Assembly: GCF_000003605.2 (NCBI RefSeq)
Contig: NW_003144786.1
Location: forward strand, 1,590,562 to 1,637,060
Origin: Saccoglossus kowalevskii
Lineage: Eukaryota; Hemichordata; Enteropneusta; Harrimaniidae
Direction: 5' to 3'
Length of the DNA: 46,499 bases
Under the pieces are notes generated by a model. The model searched no databases and was not told the origin of the DNA. It saw only the letters and a list, made by a program, of their open reading frames with translations. Positions 12,801 through 23,228 of this stretch are shown piece by piece (position 1 is the stretch's first letter; each line of letters begins with the position of its first letter). The translations under genes were made by a program, and so were the position numbers.

Positions 12801-15800
12801 CAGGCACAAGACTTTGCTGTATGTAATTTTGCGCTTCTGTGAAAAAAAAACAAATAACGAAGTTTTGCATTATAAAAAATAATGACATAGAGTAGTGGTT
12901 TATAGTGCTCCACAGAATCAGACATATTCGAACCTCTCAATCTCAGAATGTGACATTTTAGTTCTAATAATCGTTCAAACGGGAGTAGTGCGTTTATGTT
13001 ATGTTATGTTGTACTAACTGTAACACATACCTGTATCTTGCAAACTTATGTCTGGTCTTGTTCCGTTAATTCTGTATGACGCTGCTACTGCTACGGCGCC
13101 TGGTCCATTGGCATACGATATAGTAGTGTACGGCAACCCATCAAAGGATTCCAGAACATCACTTGTAACACCTGTCAGTAACATACGTTATATATATAGT
13201 ATACTTTGTACCTATATCTACATGTGAGGTACCAGTAGTTAAAATTTTAATCATTTATATTTATAGATAGAGCAAATTAGAAATTAACTTTTATTGGCAT
13301 TGTTAAAATGATTTGCACAACGATCGCATGCATTTTTCAAAAATGTCTGTCTAAATATTCAACTCAGATCAAATTACACATGAATACAAATATATCTCGC
13401 AATATTGATTCGTGATGTTTCTTACGTCATTTTTCAGTTACTCGTAAACCTATAAAATCACGAATCTGAAAACATAATATTATGACAAGATATCGTAAAG
13501 AAGAAGTTGATATTTATTTCCGTATTTCAAATCATTAACGTGTTCAGTAGCACATGTTGCTTGTTGAAAATCTTGAAAACCGTAATTAATTCACACATTT
13601 CAAATATCATTTTAAACGTTGGTGGCGCTCTCTCATCGCACGCTGCCTCCTTACACTGGACACAATCGAATAACATAGGAAGTAGAAAAAGCAGTTGTTT
13701 TTATATACATTGTTGTATGATAACTAATGCGTGTTGCTACTAATATGGAAGCTGAGGACACATTGATATTATTCACGGCTTTTTAATAATATTTCTGTCG
13801 ATTTGCGTGATCATGCCTGCAATGAACTCTAACTCACCCAAAATTGGATTTCCTCTGTATGGATATCCGTTCACTGTGTTCACGTGACCATGATCAGCAG
13901 TTACTATGACCAGCGTATCTTCAGTGTTCACCATATCAAGAGCTTTTTCTACTGCATCATCAAAGGCTACAGTATCTGTGATGGCGCCATATGCCCAGTT
14001 ATCATGATGGGCGGTGTCAATTAGTCCTCCTGTAAACAAACGATGGCATTACAATTTGACACGGGGCTATGTGGTCGGTGATAAATGAAGAATACTGAAT
14101 ACATTAAACCCTCTAAAATTAAAAACCATTCATGAATATACCAACCCTCTACGAAAAGTAAATAGCCATTTTCATTCTTCTGTAATATTTTAATGGCCTT
14201 GTCAACCATTTCAGAGATGCTTGGTTCACCAGCTGTGTCGTTGTGTCTCCTACATTCAAACTGCATCTCCTCGTAAGCAAACAGTCCTGTAACATAAAGT
14301 GAGAATATCCAATGTCTCGCATCCCAGTACAATGTATATCTAGTATATCGTTATGATACATTTTCTAAAAGTTTGGTATTGGCTTATAAACACAGTTAAA
14401 ACAGAGAATGTACTGGTTATTTTTGCGCAATAAATCGTATATTTCCACAAATAGCGAATGCAACACACCTAATAAATAGTCGGTACTATCTGTATCAACA
14501 TTATCAAACTGTTCTTGATTCCACACGTATTCTGCGTGTACACCATCAGGAATTCTTTCTATCCACTCATCTATGAGATTGCGTCTATCAAGTCGCCTTC
14601 CTCTGCTGTTCGCATTTTCTGGATCCGTTTCCGAGAGAGGTAGCATATATTTTCTTCCCCCACCAAGTACAACCTTTCAAGGCAAAATACACGCACGTAA
14701 TTCGCAAGGGCGTGTTAAAAAAAAATTCTCCCACACGTTCTATTATTGTTATTACAGTTATTTGAATTGAGTGTTGACATTACCAACTTTGTCAACTATA
14801 AAATTAATGAGGCAAATTTTCTCTTCTTAATGAATGGTTTTACATGATTACAATTTCGGTAATGATTCAATATTTGACATTTGTTGTATATAGCCCCGCA
14901 GTACGGGATTCATCTTCGCCAACCAAGATTCATTCATTCGGCCGTCGCCTCACGGACGACCGTGGATGGTTGGCGAATTGAACGATACGCGGGATTCGAA
15001 ATCGTGTAACTTATTACGCCACACTTTACGTCGACAACAGAGAAGACCGCGACGAAGTAGACGGAATCCCATCTACCTGAAAGTCCAATGACTTGTCGAG
15101 GAACTGTGATGCAATATCTTGACATCCTCCCAAACCAATTGCTTCCCAGTTTCTCTCTGGCGTATGTGCATATACCGAGGCAGGTGATGCATTGGTGATG
15201 GATTTTGTGCTGATTATACCAGTTGATTTACCTGAAATCATTACGATACAGTTAGGCTAGGCTAAAGATTGGAAAAGTCTAGTTCTATTGAGACGCCACA
15301 CGAGTTAACGGTTTAATGAATCTGAAGTTTCATGATAACTTAGTACATTATAGAGAAATGAAGATGACCATGGTACAGTGTTACGTAATATGTTTACGAA
15401 GCAAGTGAATATATGAAACATGGAATCGACCCAAAACGAACCTTCTTTAACTGCCAGATCAAATATACTCTCTAATTTTGCTTCTTCTGTCACAGACCCA
15501 CAGTCGGTTCTTTTCACGGAATAATCATACCCTATGACGCCTCTGTTGGTTTTAACCCCCGACAATATCGCAGTCGCTGTTCCGGCAGAGTCAGGCACTT
15601 GGAAATCTGTGTTGTATGTCTATGTATATTACAACATTGATTTGGTAAGCAATGGCATCTAGAATTGTCCAGTCAGTAAAACAAGCAAGAAAACAAAAAC
15701 TATGAAGAACCATATGTAGTAACAGATTTAGAATCAATTGTGCACACAGCACAAGAAATAGTTCATTGTGTGACTTTATCGTTACTGATATTTTGATATT

Positions 15801-16875
15801 TTCTTGGTAGATTCGATTTCATGGGTTACACTTTTATTATTTTAAGCTTACCTTTATAAGTCCAGCACGTGGCAAGCCTTCAAAGCCAAGAACAAATTCT
15901 TCACCAGTCTGACCTGCTAACTGACCTTTGTATATTCTTGCTGACGTCACTGTTGCAATCCCCATACCATCTCCAAGAAACAAAATCACGTTTTTAGCAG
16001 TATTGGTATTTTGTTCCAATTTAAGATATTTTTCAAGTTCGTCCTTGCCCTGCTTGATCCATTCTTCCGCAGCTGGTGATGGTGGGAAGTGAATATCAAC
16101 GACACGATGCATAATTTGATACTCAAATTGTGGTTAGTAGAAGCGTTATTGTGCCCATTATTCTAAAGAATTTCTAACCCAAATGAGTTGTACTTATCAC
16201 AGGTATAGCTTACAGTGAGACAACATGAACAAAACATATTATCTACAGGGGTACAGTAAAACGAAACAGCTGCCATGCAAAGCCTTGCATACCTCATATG
16301 AAACTCATATTGTAAATTATTATTATGTTTCTCGCCAGATCGGTTTGTTCGTCGATTTGTGTATGAAATAAAATAAAAACATAGTGAATACGACGTGGTC
16401 GAATACGACGACTGTGAATGAATATTTGTTTCTGATTACCAGGTTGATTACATATCTATATCTAACTAAATACACTGCAAAAAATGGGTACGCCACCTCT
16501 TTGAGTGCGACAATGAACTTCATAGCATAAGAATTTTACCACATGAGTACGATATCAACATACAATAACATTCGTCGTGTAATGATTATTAATACAAAAT
16601 ATATGACACTTTTATTCCGTATTCATAAACTTTATATATCTAGACATAACCGTGAGATGCTGCAACCTTAGACTTTAGAAAACATGTTTTCTAAGGTCCA
16701 TGTTGCAACTAACGTTAAACACACGTATGTAGTGGTGTGAAACTTTCAATGAGTTTCTCAAGAGACGGAGTCAACTGTAAATGAAGTGAGTTTACTTACA
16801 TTGACTGTTAACTACTGGAGTTATTACACCGAGCACAGCGAACATCAGCAAGTACCAATCAGTGACGGACGCCAT
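9855..16875 (-). CDS. Alkaline phosphatase ALP-A (tissue-nonspecific/intestinal type), possible transmembrane C-terminus
   Basis: Secreted-pathway enzyme that hydrolyses phosphate monoesters at the cell surface. Exons: 16800-16875, 15852-16072, 15442-15619, 15077-15231, 14469-14673, 14146-14286, 13838-14029, 13031-13171, 12648-12836, and a proposed last exon 9855-10003; 548 codons. Residues 1-25 form a signal peptide. Metal and active-site residues seen: Asp60 (GDGMG), nucleophile Ser110 (PDSAGTATA), Ser174, Arg185, Glu325, Asp330, His334, Asp371-His372 (TADHGH), His454 (HGGED). The position of mammalian His153 is Asn172. The last exon is inferred: the phase-1 acceptor (attatag) fits and gives a hydrophobic segment plus a charged tail ending DEDDTHR, which is not GPI-like. 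The stop codon overlaps a donor-like AG|GTAAGG, so the transcript could continue instead. Exons 1-9 are secure; the last exon is about even odds. Confidence 0.9.
10004..12647 (-). other. Proposed last intron of ALP-A, no gene seen
   Basis: 2.6 kb with a perfect hairpin at 11311-11340, a C homopolymer near 10403-10415, a poly-A run near 11950-11974, and (tta)n/(ttaa)n tracts near 12585-12617. An alternative C-terminal exon of ALP-A could hide here. I checked acceptor-like sites near 12380 and 11855; neither opens a hydrophobic, anchor-like reading frame. Confidence 0.5.
11311..11340. repeat. Perfect 12-bp-arm hairpin
   Basis: Arms accatggaggta and tacctccatggt are exact reverse complements around a 6-base loop. 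A third copy of the arm, cctccatgaccata, occurs about 80 bases to the left. No protein or TSD is visible; it may be the relic of a foldback element or a protein-binding palindrome. Confidence 0.7.
16675..16694. repeat. 20-bp perfect palindrome in ALP-A intron 1
   Basis: ttagaaaacatgttttctaa reads the same on both strands. Imperfect outer arms (tgcaac / gttgca) extend the inverted symmetry on both sides. It lies about 110 bases downstream of the first ALP-A exon on the coding strand. Confidence 0.75.
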
Positions 16876-16925
16876 TGTAATCTTATATATATATCAATTC
16901 TATATATATATATATATCAATTTGG
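16876..16925 (-). promoter_or_regulatory. Candidate ALP-A core promoter, TATA-like (TA)n tracts
   Basis: Immediately upstream of the ALP-A start codon (context acaATGg) are two (ta)n tracts, each next to a tcaatt motif. The outer tract lies about 30-45 bases upstream of the ATG and could act as a TATA element for a very short 5' UTR. It may equally be only a microsatellite; ALP-B has no such tract. Confidence 0.25.
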
Positions 16926-17220
16926 AAATCAGAATATCGTGACGTTCATGGTCATGACCTGTGTCATGTTTAATGCGTGAACTATGCCCTGACGATCATA
17001 ATAAGTAAAATAATATGCAACTTACTGCTAAGGTGTAGGTGATTTACTATCCGTGTATATAACATTGCACTTCACCTTAAAATATGTTTTTAAACTATTC
17101 AACTATTCAATTATTTTAATAAATGGTACCGAAAAGTAAATATCAATAAAACAAAAATGACAGGGTAAGTTAAAATCTTGTTTCAAAATAAACTTCAATG
17201 TAATTGGCATTTATTTCTGC

Positions 17221-17290
17221 AGCAGCGTGGCACAGCGGAAGCGTGCTGGACCCATAAACCAGAGGTCCCTGGATCGAACCAGGCCCTGCT
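17221..17290 (+). pseudogene. Decayed tRNA-Met(CAT), unit copy 1
   Basis: It is homologous to the intact tRNA-Met at 20906-20976 but has an acceptor-stem mismatch (ccctgct pairing with agcagcg), an A-A mismatch closing the anticodon stem, and a T-loop one base short (atcgaa). The CAT anticodon and a T6 terminator follow-on remain. It is probably not functional. Confidence 0.7.
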
Positions 17291-17447
17291 ATAATTTTTT
17301 AGAATCGAAATATTTTTTTTTCTAAACTGTCGGTCTACCAGTTTCCAACACAATGCATAGCATACTAGTATCGTATCATATAAGCAACAAATTAAAATAA
17401 TCTTAATAGCAGTTTTACCACTTTTTAAATGTACAGGGAATGTAGTT

Positions 17448-17453
17448 GTCTCT

Positions 17454-17504
<51 letters not shown>

Positions 17505-17521
17505 GAGCCCACCCAGGGACG
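17448..17521 (+). tRNA. tRNA-Asn (GTT), unit copy 1
   Basis: Full cloverleaf: acceptor gtctctg pairs with cagggac (one G-U), and the anticodon arm carries ctgttaa, giving GTT. The T-arm has the canonical B box ggttcgagccc, and the discriminator is G. A TTTT terminator follows about 10 bases downstream. The sequence is identical to 21241-21314. No CCA is encoded, as expected in eukaryotes. Confidence 0.95.
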
Positions 17522-17861
17522 GTCGTAATTGTTTTACTACCTTGATAAATTCGTTGATGATTTATCGAAATAATTTACAGTAATGTGACACGTAAGTCAA
17601 AAGAATGGCTCTCGTAATATATTATCTACCTACGATCGATCGTTGGCTGTTCCATTTTAACGTTATTTCGCCCTTTTATCGCGCTCAGATCCTTGACTAA
17701 GTGCCACTCAAGAATGCGGCATATCATTACCCCCAATGAAACAATGGGTCGTGAAATTGAGTGACATAACTCTCTTTACCTTTGGCTACCAAGTACAGTT
17801 TCAACGACATTGACCGTTGGCCTCTTGACATTCATAAGATTCCTAACGGCGTCTTGGCCGA

Positions 17862-18154
17862 TTAAAGGGAAAGTCAAGGCTAACAACATAATACTCCTCG
17901 ATGAAAGAGCTCCGCAAATGTAAGAATATGCAATTTACAATTTTTTTTATATCACTTCTCATTCTCTAGATATTCAATTTTTCATGATGTCATACTTTAC
18001 TCATAATCCTTTGCTTGGGAATCAAGATGGCTGACAACATAATACTGATAGAGAATGAAAGGTGATATAAAAAAACTGTAAATTTCATTCTCCTACATTA
18101 GTGGAGCTTTTTCTTGGGGGGTCATTGTGGTGTTTGGCTTGACTTCCACTTTAA
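17862..18154. mobile_element. TTAA-flanked MITE with ~105-bp inverted-repeat arms, inserted in tRNA unit copy 1
   Basis: The element (17866-18150) is bounded by TTAA at 17862-17865 and 18151-18154. The ends read agggaaagtcaagg and, reverse-complemented from the right, agtggaagtcaagcc. The arms stay alignable for about 105 bases to the near-identical 'cattctcta' sequences, leaving a short loop. Units 2 and 3 carry the uninterrupted site near 21712-21723 and 23132-23142. TTAA duplication is typical of piggyBac-type transposition. No ORF is present. Confidence 0.9.
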
Positions 18155-18439
18155 AGTCGCGACGTTTACCACGACAATCCGACGAAAATGAGAAATGCAC
18201 ACACTCCTTAGCCTATTGCTGATAACTGTGAAAAAGTGTTATTTGCGTAAACACAAAAGACGCAATTTAGTGCACTGTCTAGCATATCACATGACAGCGA
18301 AGATAGATTCCAAATGTCTTTATTTTTATAGTTACAACAACCAAATACGTTTTCGGTAGTAGGGATCATAGGTACTGTCGCCCTGTACCAAAATCGTGGG
18401 TTGCGTATGAATTATGTAATCTAATATGCGCGAACCAAA

Positions 18440-18524
18440 ACTGTAGTAGTTACTGATCTGCATATGAAAACAACTTAGGTTATTACAATCTGCACGTTGA
18501 AACAACTAATGACTACTAATCAGC
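18440..18524. repeat. Degenerate ~32-bp tandem repeat, block 1 (cut by gap)
   Basis: The core atctgcatatgaaaacaact recurs as atctgc at 18456 and 18488 and atcagc at 18519, 31-32 bases apart. The array ends at the run of N. It corresponds to the first three repeats of the complete block at 22013-22245. Confidence 0.75.
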
Positions 18525-18703
18525 NNNNNNNNNNNNNNNNNNNNNNNNNNNNNNNNNNNNNNNNNNNNNNNNNNNNNNNNNNNNNNNNNNNNNNNNNNNN
18601 NNNNNNNNNNNNNNNNNNNNNNNNNNNNNNNNNNNNNNNNNNNNNNNNNNNNNNNNNNNNNNNNNNNNNNNNNNNNNNNNNNNNNNNNNNNNNNNNNNNN
18701 NNN
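18525..18703. other. Assembly gap (179 N)
   Basis: Unknown sequence between tRNA unit copy 1 and the LINE 3' end. The junction of the LINE with the array therefore cannot be read on this side. Confidence 1.
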
Positions 18704-20605
18704 ATTAAAAATCAGCAATATCGCTTCTAAGTTTCAATAAGCATAGGCTGCCAAACTTTTAATTATATTGGTTTCTTGTGAAGTGAATAATTTTACAAAT
18801 TTATGAAAAGATGGAGGGTGGAAGAAATAGTATTTTTGAAGATACAATTGACGAAATTCAGAATAAAATGGGCATACTAAAAAGGAAGTTGTATTCGTTT
18901 TCAATTTGATTTGTATCACAGACTTTACAAAGCCGCTGGTCTCTCTCAAGAGTTCCGCTGTCAGTTTCGATGCGCAGACTATGCGAAGAGCAACGAAAAC
19001 GTGCTAAGGTTATTCTGTGGGAGTTTATAGTGACCGAAGTAAGATATTTTTCCCGCTGTAGTTCTGTTTTAAATTCGCGATATGTCATGAGTTTCTCAAA
19101 CATACATATGTCAATTAGCCAGTTATGCTGCAAGTAACATTTAAATCTAACAGTAAATGTTTCCATAAACGTGCTTGCATTGTTAACTTCCTGACTGTAC
19201 CAAAAAATTGCATATTACAAATAAACAACAAATTCTTTATATCAGTGATCCATGTATGCTTATTTCTAACTCCAGACTCTTCTATACTGTAAAGCATATC
19301 ATAACATTTACGGGGATATCTATTATGGGGCATGTTAATTAATTTTGCCCAATATTTTGCCCAGTGTTTCGCGGTATACAGAAAAATGGGATACCTCCCA
19401 CACTCACCTAATAAACAACTGTTTGGGGATTTTTGTGAGACACCAAGGTAATACCTACAAGCAAGAAACTGGATTCGTTCGAGGCAATCATACTGTCGAA
19501 ACCCCCAAATTACAGCACCATATGTTAAAATTGGCAAAATCTTGGAGTCAAAAAGTTAAAAAAAATACATCATAATTAAGGGGACCTGTTTTGTCACTTA
19601 TTTTCATAATGGCAAACATGGCCTTTTTGGCTTGTTGTGCTAAAACCTTTGTTGCTGTCGACCATAGAAGTCTACAAGAAAATACAACCCCAAGATATTT
19701 ATAGTAGCTGAGGAAACTGCCTCGATTTCTTCACCTTTTTAAAACCATTTTTCATTCTTAGACAAGTGACCACCAGCTTTAAAAAACACAACTTTTGTTT
19801 TTCCCTATTCACTTTCATTTTCCACCTGTCACGGTAACTCCTTAATATTTTAAGAGATCTTTGCAACCCGATCACCGTATCTGAAAACATTGCTACATCA
19901 TCTGCAAATAATAAGCAGAAAAATTCGACAGGTTTTACCAGAGAATAGGTTATTTAGTCGTCTAAATGACGACCAAAAACAGATTTGTATCAACGCATAT
20001 CAAATTTGACTTAATTTGATATATATGTTGGCGTTTTTTGTCCCGGCAAACATCCTTAAACCTTTTACTCAATAAGTGGTATTCATGTAAATGAGTTGGG
20101 TTATTGGTATTACGAAATTTGCGTAACAATCTGTATTTCTCTTTTTTAATTTGTTTACAATCATTGTCAAACCAAAATGGTTGTTCTGTATATGTGTTTG
20201 AAATTTTCTTTTTCATACCACATTTATCAACTACAGATCGAATCAAGTCTTCAATTATATTAACAGATACATATGTATCGAGATTTACATTTTCAGAAAT
20301 CGGGTTTAACCTATTGTGTATTCCCGCGAAATATAATTTGCTCATGAATGAGCGAGAACGTGTAGGCAGCCATACATACTTAGTTAGTTGACCCTTTTGC
20401 ATACAATTTGCATTAATATAAAATTGTTTATGTACAGGCCCTTGTATACTAAATACAAGTGGGAAATGATCAGACTCTGTACGGAAATAAGGAAATCAGC
20501 GATATCAGTAAATAAAGGTGTCGACACAAAAACAACCAGGCTTGCCCCGTTACTTGAGATACATGTAAAGTCACCAACACCTGCATCGCCGCCTACTCTA
20601 CTATT
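18704..20605 (-). mobile_element. Truncated, defective non-LTR retrotransposon (Jockey/CR1-like LINE)
   Basis: Read on the minus strand from right to left: the end of an APE-type endonuclease near 20450-20600 (an SDHFPL-like motif split over two frames), then an endonuclease-RT linker with WFDNDCKQIKKEKYRLL near 20140-20190. Next comes the RT catalytic FADDV at about 19900 followed by palm and thumb sequence, and C-terminal sequence with a degenerate zinc-knuckle-like region (RLCKVC) to about 18750. Most of RT between linker and FADDV is missing, and stops and frameshifts are frequent. The 5' end is cut inside the endonuclease, as is common for LINE insertions. It replaces array repeats between tRNA units 1 and 2. 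Clade assignment is tentative. Confidence 0.9.
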
Positions 20606-20745
20606 CAACATATGCATTAATCTGCATATACACACTACTGAAGTGATTACTAAGCTGCATATGAAAATTATTAAGCCGATTAATGATCTGCATATGAACA
20701 ACGAGTATCGATTACTAATCTACATAGAAACAAATGACCAGGTAC
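20606..20745. repeat. Degenerate ~32-bp tandem repeat, block 2
   Basis: Four repeat cores (atctgc, agctgc, atctgc, atctac) with the same spacings, including the one long 39-base step, as the last four repeats of the block at 22013-22245. The LINE boundary cuts the array upstream. Confidence 0.75.
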
Positions 20746-20905
20746 AAAGCTACAGTATTAAACACACGTTCGGTACATTGCGTCACGCAACCTGGCGAGG
20801 TATAATACAGTCTATCACCTATTCAAGTACAAGAACAGACTTTCCGATGATTGCATCAGACGAAAAAAGGTTATAAGCTTGCATGTTATATGCATTCTTG
20901 TATGC

Positions 20906-20976
20906 AGCAGCGTGGCGCAGCGGAAGCGTGCTGGGCCCATAACCCAGAGGTCCCTGGATCGAAACCAGGCGCTGCT
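20906..20976 (+). tRNA. tRNA-Met (CAT), elongator-type, unit copy 2
   Basis: 71 bases with perfect acceptor (agcagcg / cgctgct), anticodon (ctggg / cccag) and T stems (cctgg / ccagg). The loop cccataa gives anticodon CAT and the B box reads ggatcgaaacc. A T7 terminator follows within 10 bases. It is the only one of the three Met copies without stem damage, so it is probably the functional one. Confidence 0.95.
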
Positions 20977-21240
20977 ATATTTTTTTAAAATCTAAACTGT
21001 CGGTATTTCAGTTTTCAACACAATTACTTAGCATACTTGTATCGTATAATATCCGTCACAAATTACAATAATCTTAATAGCAGTTTTGCCACTTTTTAAA
21101 TGTACGCATCTAGTACATTATTAGTACTATACTATTAGTATTATCTTGAAAGTTACGATAACAACATTTCCGTTAATCCCAATAATTCACAGTGACTTGT
21201 GGTACAGGAGTTAAAAAATGAAGGTCCATGTGCGTAGGTT

Positions 21241-21246
21241 GTCTCT

Positions 21247-21297
<51 letters not shown>

Positions 21298-21314
21298 GAG
21301 CCCACCCAGGGACG
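21241..21314 (+). tRNA. tRNA-Asn (GTT), unit copy 2
   Basis: Identical base for base to the copy at 17448-17521, with the same downstream TTTT terminator. It lies about 265 bases downstream of the intact tRNA-Met on the same strand; each should have its own internal Pol III promoter. Confidence 0.95.
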
Positions 21315-22012
21315 ATCGTAATTGTTTTACTACTTTGATAAATTCGTTGACGACTATCGAAATAAATTACAGCAATGTGCCATTCTATTCTATTCCACGT
21401 AATTCAAATGAATGACAGTCATAATATATCATCTACCTGCGATCGTTCTAACACTTGGCGCTATTGGCCGCTCCATTTTAACGTTATTTTTCGGAGGAAT
21501 TTCGCCCTCAGTTCCTTGACTAAAGGCCACTTAAGAATATGGCAGTGGCATATCATTACCCCAGTGTAATAATGGGTCGTGGAATTGAGTGACATAACTC
21601 TCTTTACCTTTGACTACCAAGTACTTTTATGCGCATCTCATAGCCATGCTGTTCCAACGACATCGACCTTTGGCCTCGTGACATTCATAAGATTCATAAC
21701 GGCCTCTTGGTCGATTAAAGTCGAAACGTATAGCACGACAATCCGACGAAAACGCGAAATAAACGAACACACTACTTCGCCCATTGCTGATATCTGTGAA
21801 AAAAGTATATATATTTGCATAAACACAAAAGACGCAATTTAGTGCACTGTCTAGCATATCACGTGACAGCGAAGATAGTTTCCAAATGTCTTTATTTTTA
21901 TAGTTATAACAACCAAATTCGTTTCCCGTAGTAGGGATCGTAGGTACTGTCGCACTGTACCAACGTCGTGGGTTGCAGTATAAATTATGTAATCTAATAA
22001 GCGCGAATCAAA

Positions 22013-22245
22013 ACTGTCGTGGTTACTGATCTGCTTATGAAAACAACTTAGGTCATTACAATCTGCACGTGGAAACAACTAATGACTACTAATCAGCATA
22101 TTAAGAAATTGTAATGGTTATTAATCTGCGTACACAAACTACTGAAGTGATTACTAAGCTGCATATGAAAACTTGAATTATTAAGCCGATTAATGATCTG
22201 CATATGAACAACGAGTATCGATTACTAATCTACATAGAAACAAAT
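22013..22245. repeat. Degenerate ~32-bp tandem repeat, complete block (7 repeats)
   Basis: Core hexamers begin at 22029, 22061, 22092, 22124, 22157, 22196 and 22228, giving steps of 32, 31, 32, 33, 39 and 32. Consensus by eye: attactaatctgcatatgaa followed by aacaact. The block spans the junction between tRNA units 2 and 3 and has no coding potential. Confidence 0.8.
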
Positions 22246-22412
22246 GACCAGGTACAGAGTTACAGTAATAAATACACGTTCGGGACAATGCGTCACACAA
22301 CCTGACGAGGTATAATACCGTCTATCAGCTATTCAAGTACAAGAACAGTCTTTCCGATGATTGCATCAGACGAGAAAAGGATATAAACTTGCATGTAATA
22401 AATATGTTATGC

Positions 22413-22483
22413 AGCAGCGTGGGTCAGCGGAAGCGTGCTGGCCCCATAACTCAGAGGTCCCTGGATCGAAACCAGGCGCTGCT
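22413..22483 (+). pseudogene. Decayed tRNA-Met(CAT), unit copy 3
   Basis: Acceptor and T stems are intact, but the D stem reads ggtc in place of gcgc and the anticodon stem (ctggc / ctcag) has a C-C mismatch and a G-U pair. The T7 terminator of copy 2 is replaced by aaaaatttctt. Likely inactive. Confidence 0.65.
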
Positions 22484-22732
22484 AAAAATTTCTTAAATCT
22501 AAATATTTTTTCGGTATTTCAGTTTTCAACACAATTGCATAGCATATCGTATAATATTCGCAAGAAATTATAATAATCTTAATATCAGTTTTGCTGCTTT
22601 TTAAATGTATGCGTCCAGTATTATTAGTATTATTTGGAAAGTTGCGATAACAATATTTCCGTAAATACCAATAATACACAGTGACTTGTGGTGCAGAAGT
22701 TAAGAAAATGAAAGGACTTTAGGGCAGTGGTT

Positions 22733-22806
22733 GTATGCGTGGCGCAATCGGTAAGCGCGTTTGGCTGTTAACAGAAAGTTTGGTAGTTCGAGCCCACCCT
22801 GGGACG
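22733..22806 (+). pseudogene. Decayed tRNA-Asn(GTT), unit copy 3
   Basis: It keeps the GTT anticodon but has several changes: 5' acceptor gtatgcg, one base lost in the D-loop (cggtaagc), a weakened anticodon stem (tttgg / cagaa), and acceptor 3' strand ctgggac. The TTTT terminator is lost. A pseudogene by comparison with the two identical intact copies. Confidence 0.75.
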
Positions 22807-23228
22807 ATCTTAAATGAATTACTACTTGATTTACTAATTTGTTGACGACTTATCCAAATACATTACAATAACGTGCCACGTAATACAAATGAATAGCACC
22901 TATAATTTGGGAAATTCGTCGTTTTATTGCGCTCAGATCTTTGACTAACTGCCACTCAAAAAATGTGGCGTATCTTTACCCCAATGTAATAATGGGTCGT
23001 AGAATTGAGTGACATAACTCTCTTCACATGGGGCTACCAAGTATTTTTAAGCGCATCTCATAGCCGTGTTGTTTCAACGACATCGACCGTTGGCCTCGTG
23101 ATATTCAAAGGATCCCTAACGGCCTCTTGGCCGATTAATGTCGCGACGAATAGGACGGCAATTCGATGAAAACGCGAAATAAATGAACACTCACTATTAT
23201 TTGCATAAACACAAAAGGCGCAATTTGT

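Larger units (their letters stand above)
17221..18524 (+). repeat. tRNA-Met/tRNA-Asn segmental unit, copy 1
   Basis: First of three same-direction copies of a unit holding tRNA-Met, tRNA-Asn and over 1 kb of shared flank. Flank markers include 'ttgagtgacataactctctt', 'acacaaaagacgcaattt' and the 32-bp array. This copy carries the TTAA MITE and runs into the assembly gap on its right. Confidence 0.85.
20606..22100 (+). repeat. tRNA-Met/tRNA-Asn segmental unit, copy 2 (both tRNAs intact)
   Basis: Shares flanks and tRNA order with copies 1 and 3. Its left edge abuts the LINE at about 20606, inside a 32-bp repeat, and its right edge passes into the complete 32-bp array. It has the uninterrupted TTAA site that is occupied by the MITE in copy 1. 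Confidence 0.85.
22101..23228 (+). repeat. tRNA-Met/tRNA-Asn segmental unit, copy 3 (both tRNAs decayed)
   Basis: Homologous to copies 1 and 2 from the array through 'acacaaaaggcgcaattt', after which similarity stops. Both tRNA genes are damaged and both have lost their downstream T-run terminators. Confidence 0.8.

Noticed and set aside
18497-18730. Open frames across 18497-18730 on both strands
   Set aside because: They consist almost entirely of the run of N.
20388-20876. 162-codon plus-strand open frame
   Set aside because: It spans the LINE in antisense, the 32-bp array and the tRNA unit flank; it is a chance frame.
17221-23228. CRISPR-like array from the regular 32-bp spacing
   Set aside because: The repeats are contiguous and degenerate without spacers, in an animal genome with introns; it is a minisatellite.
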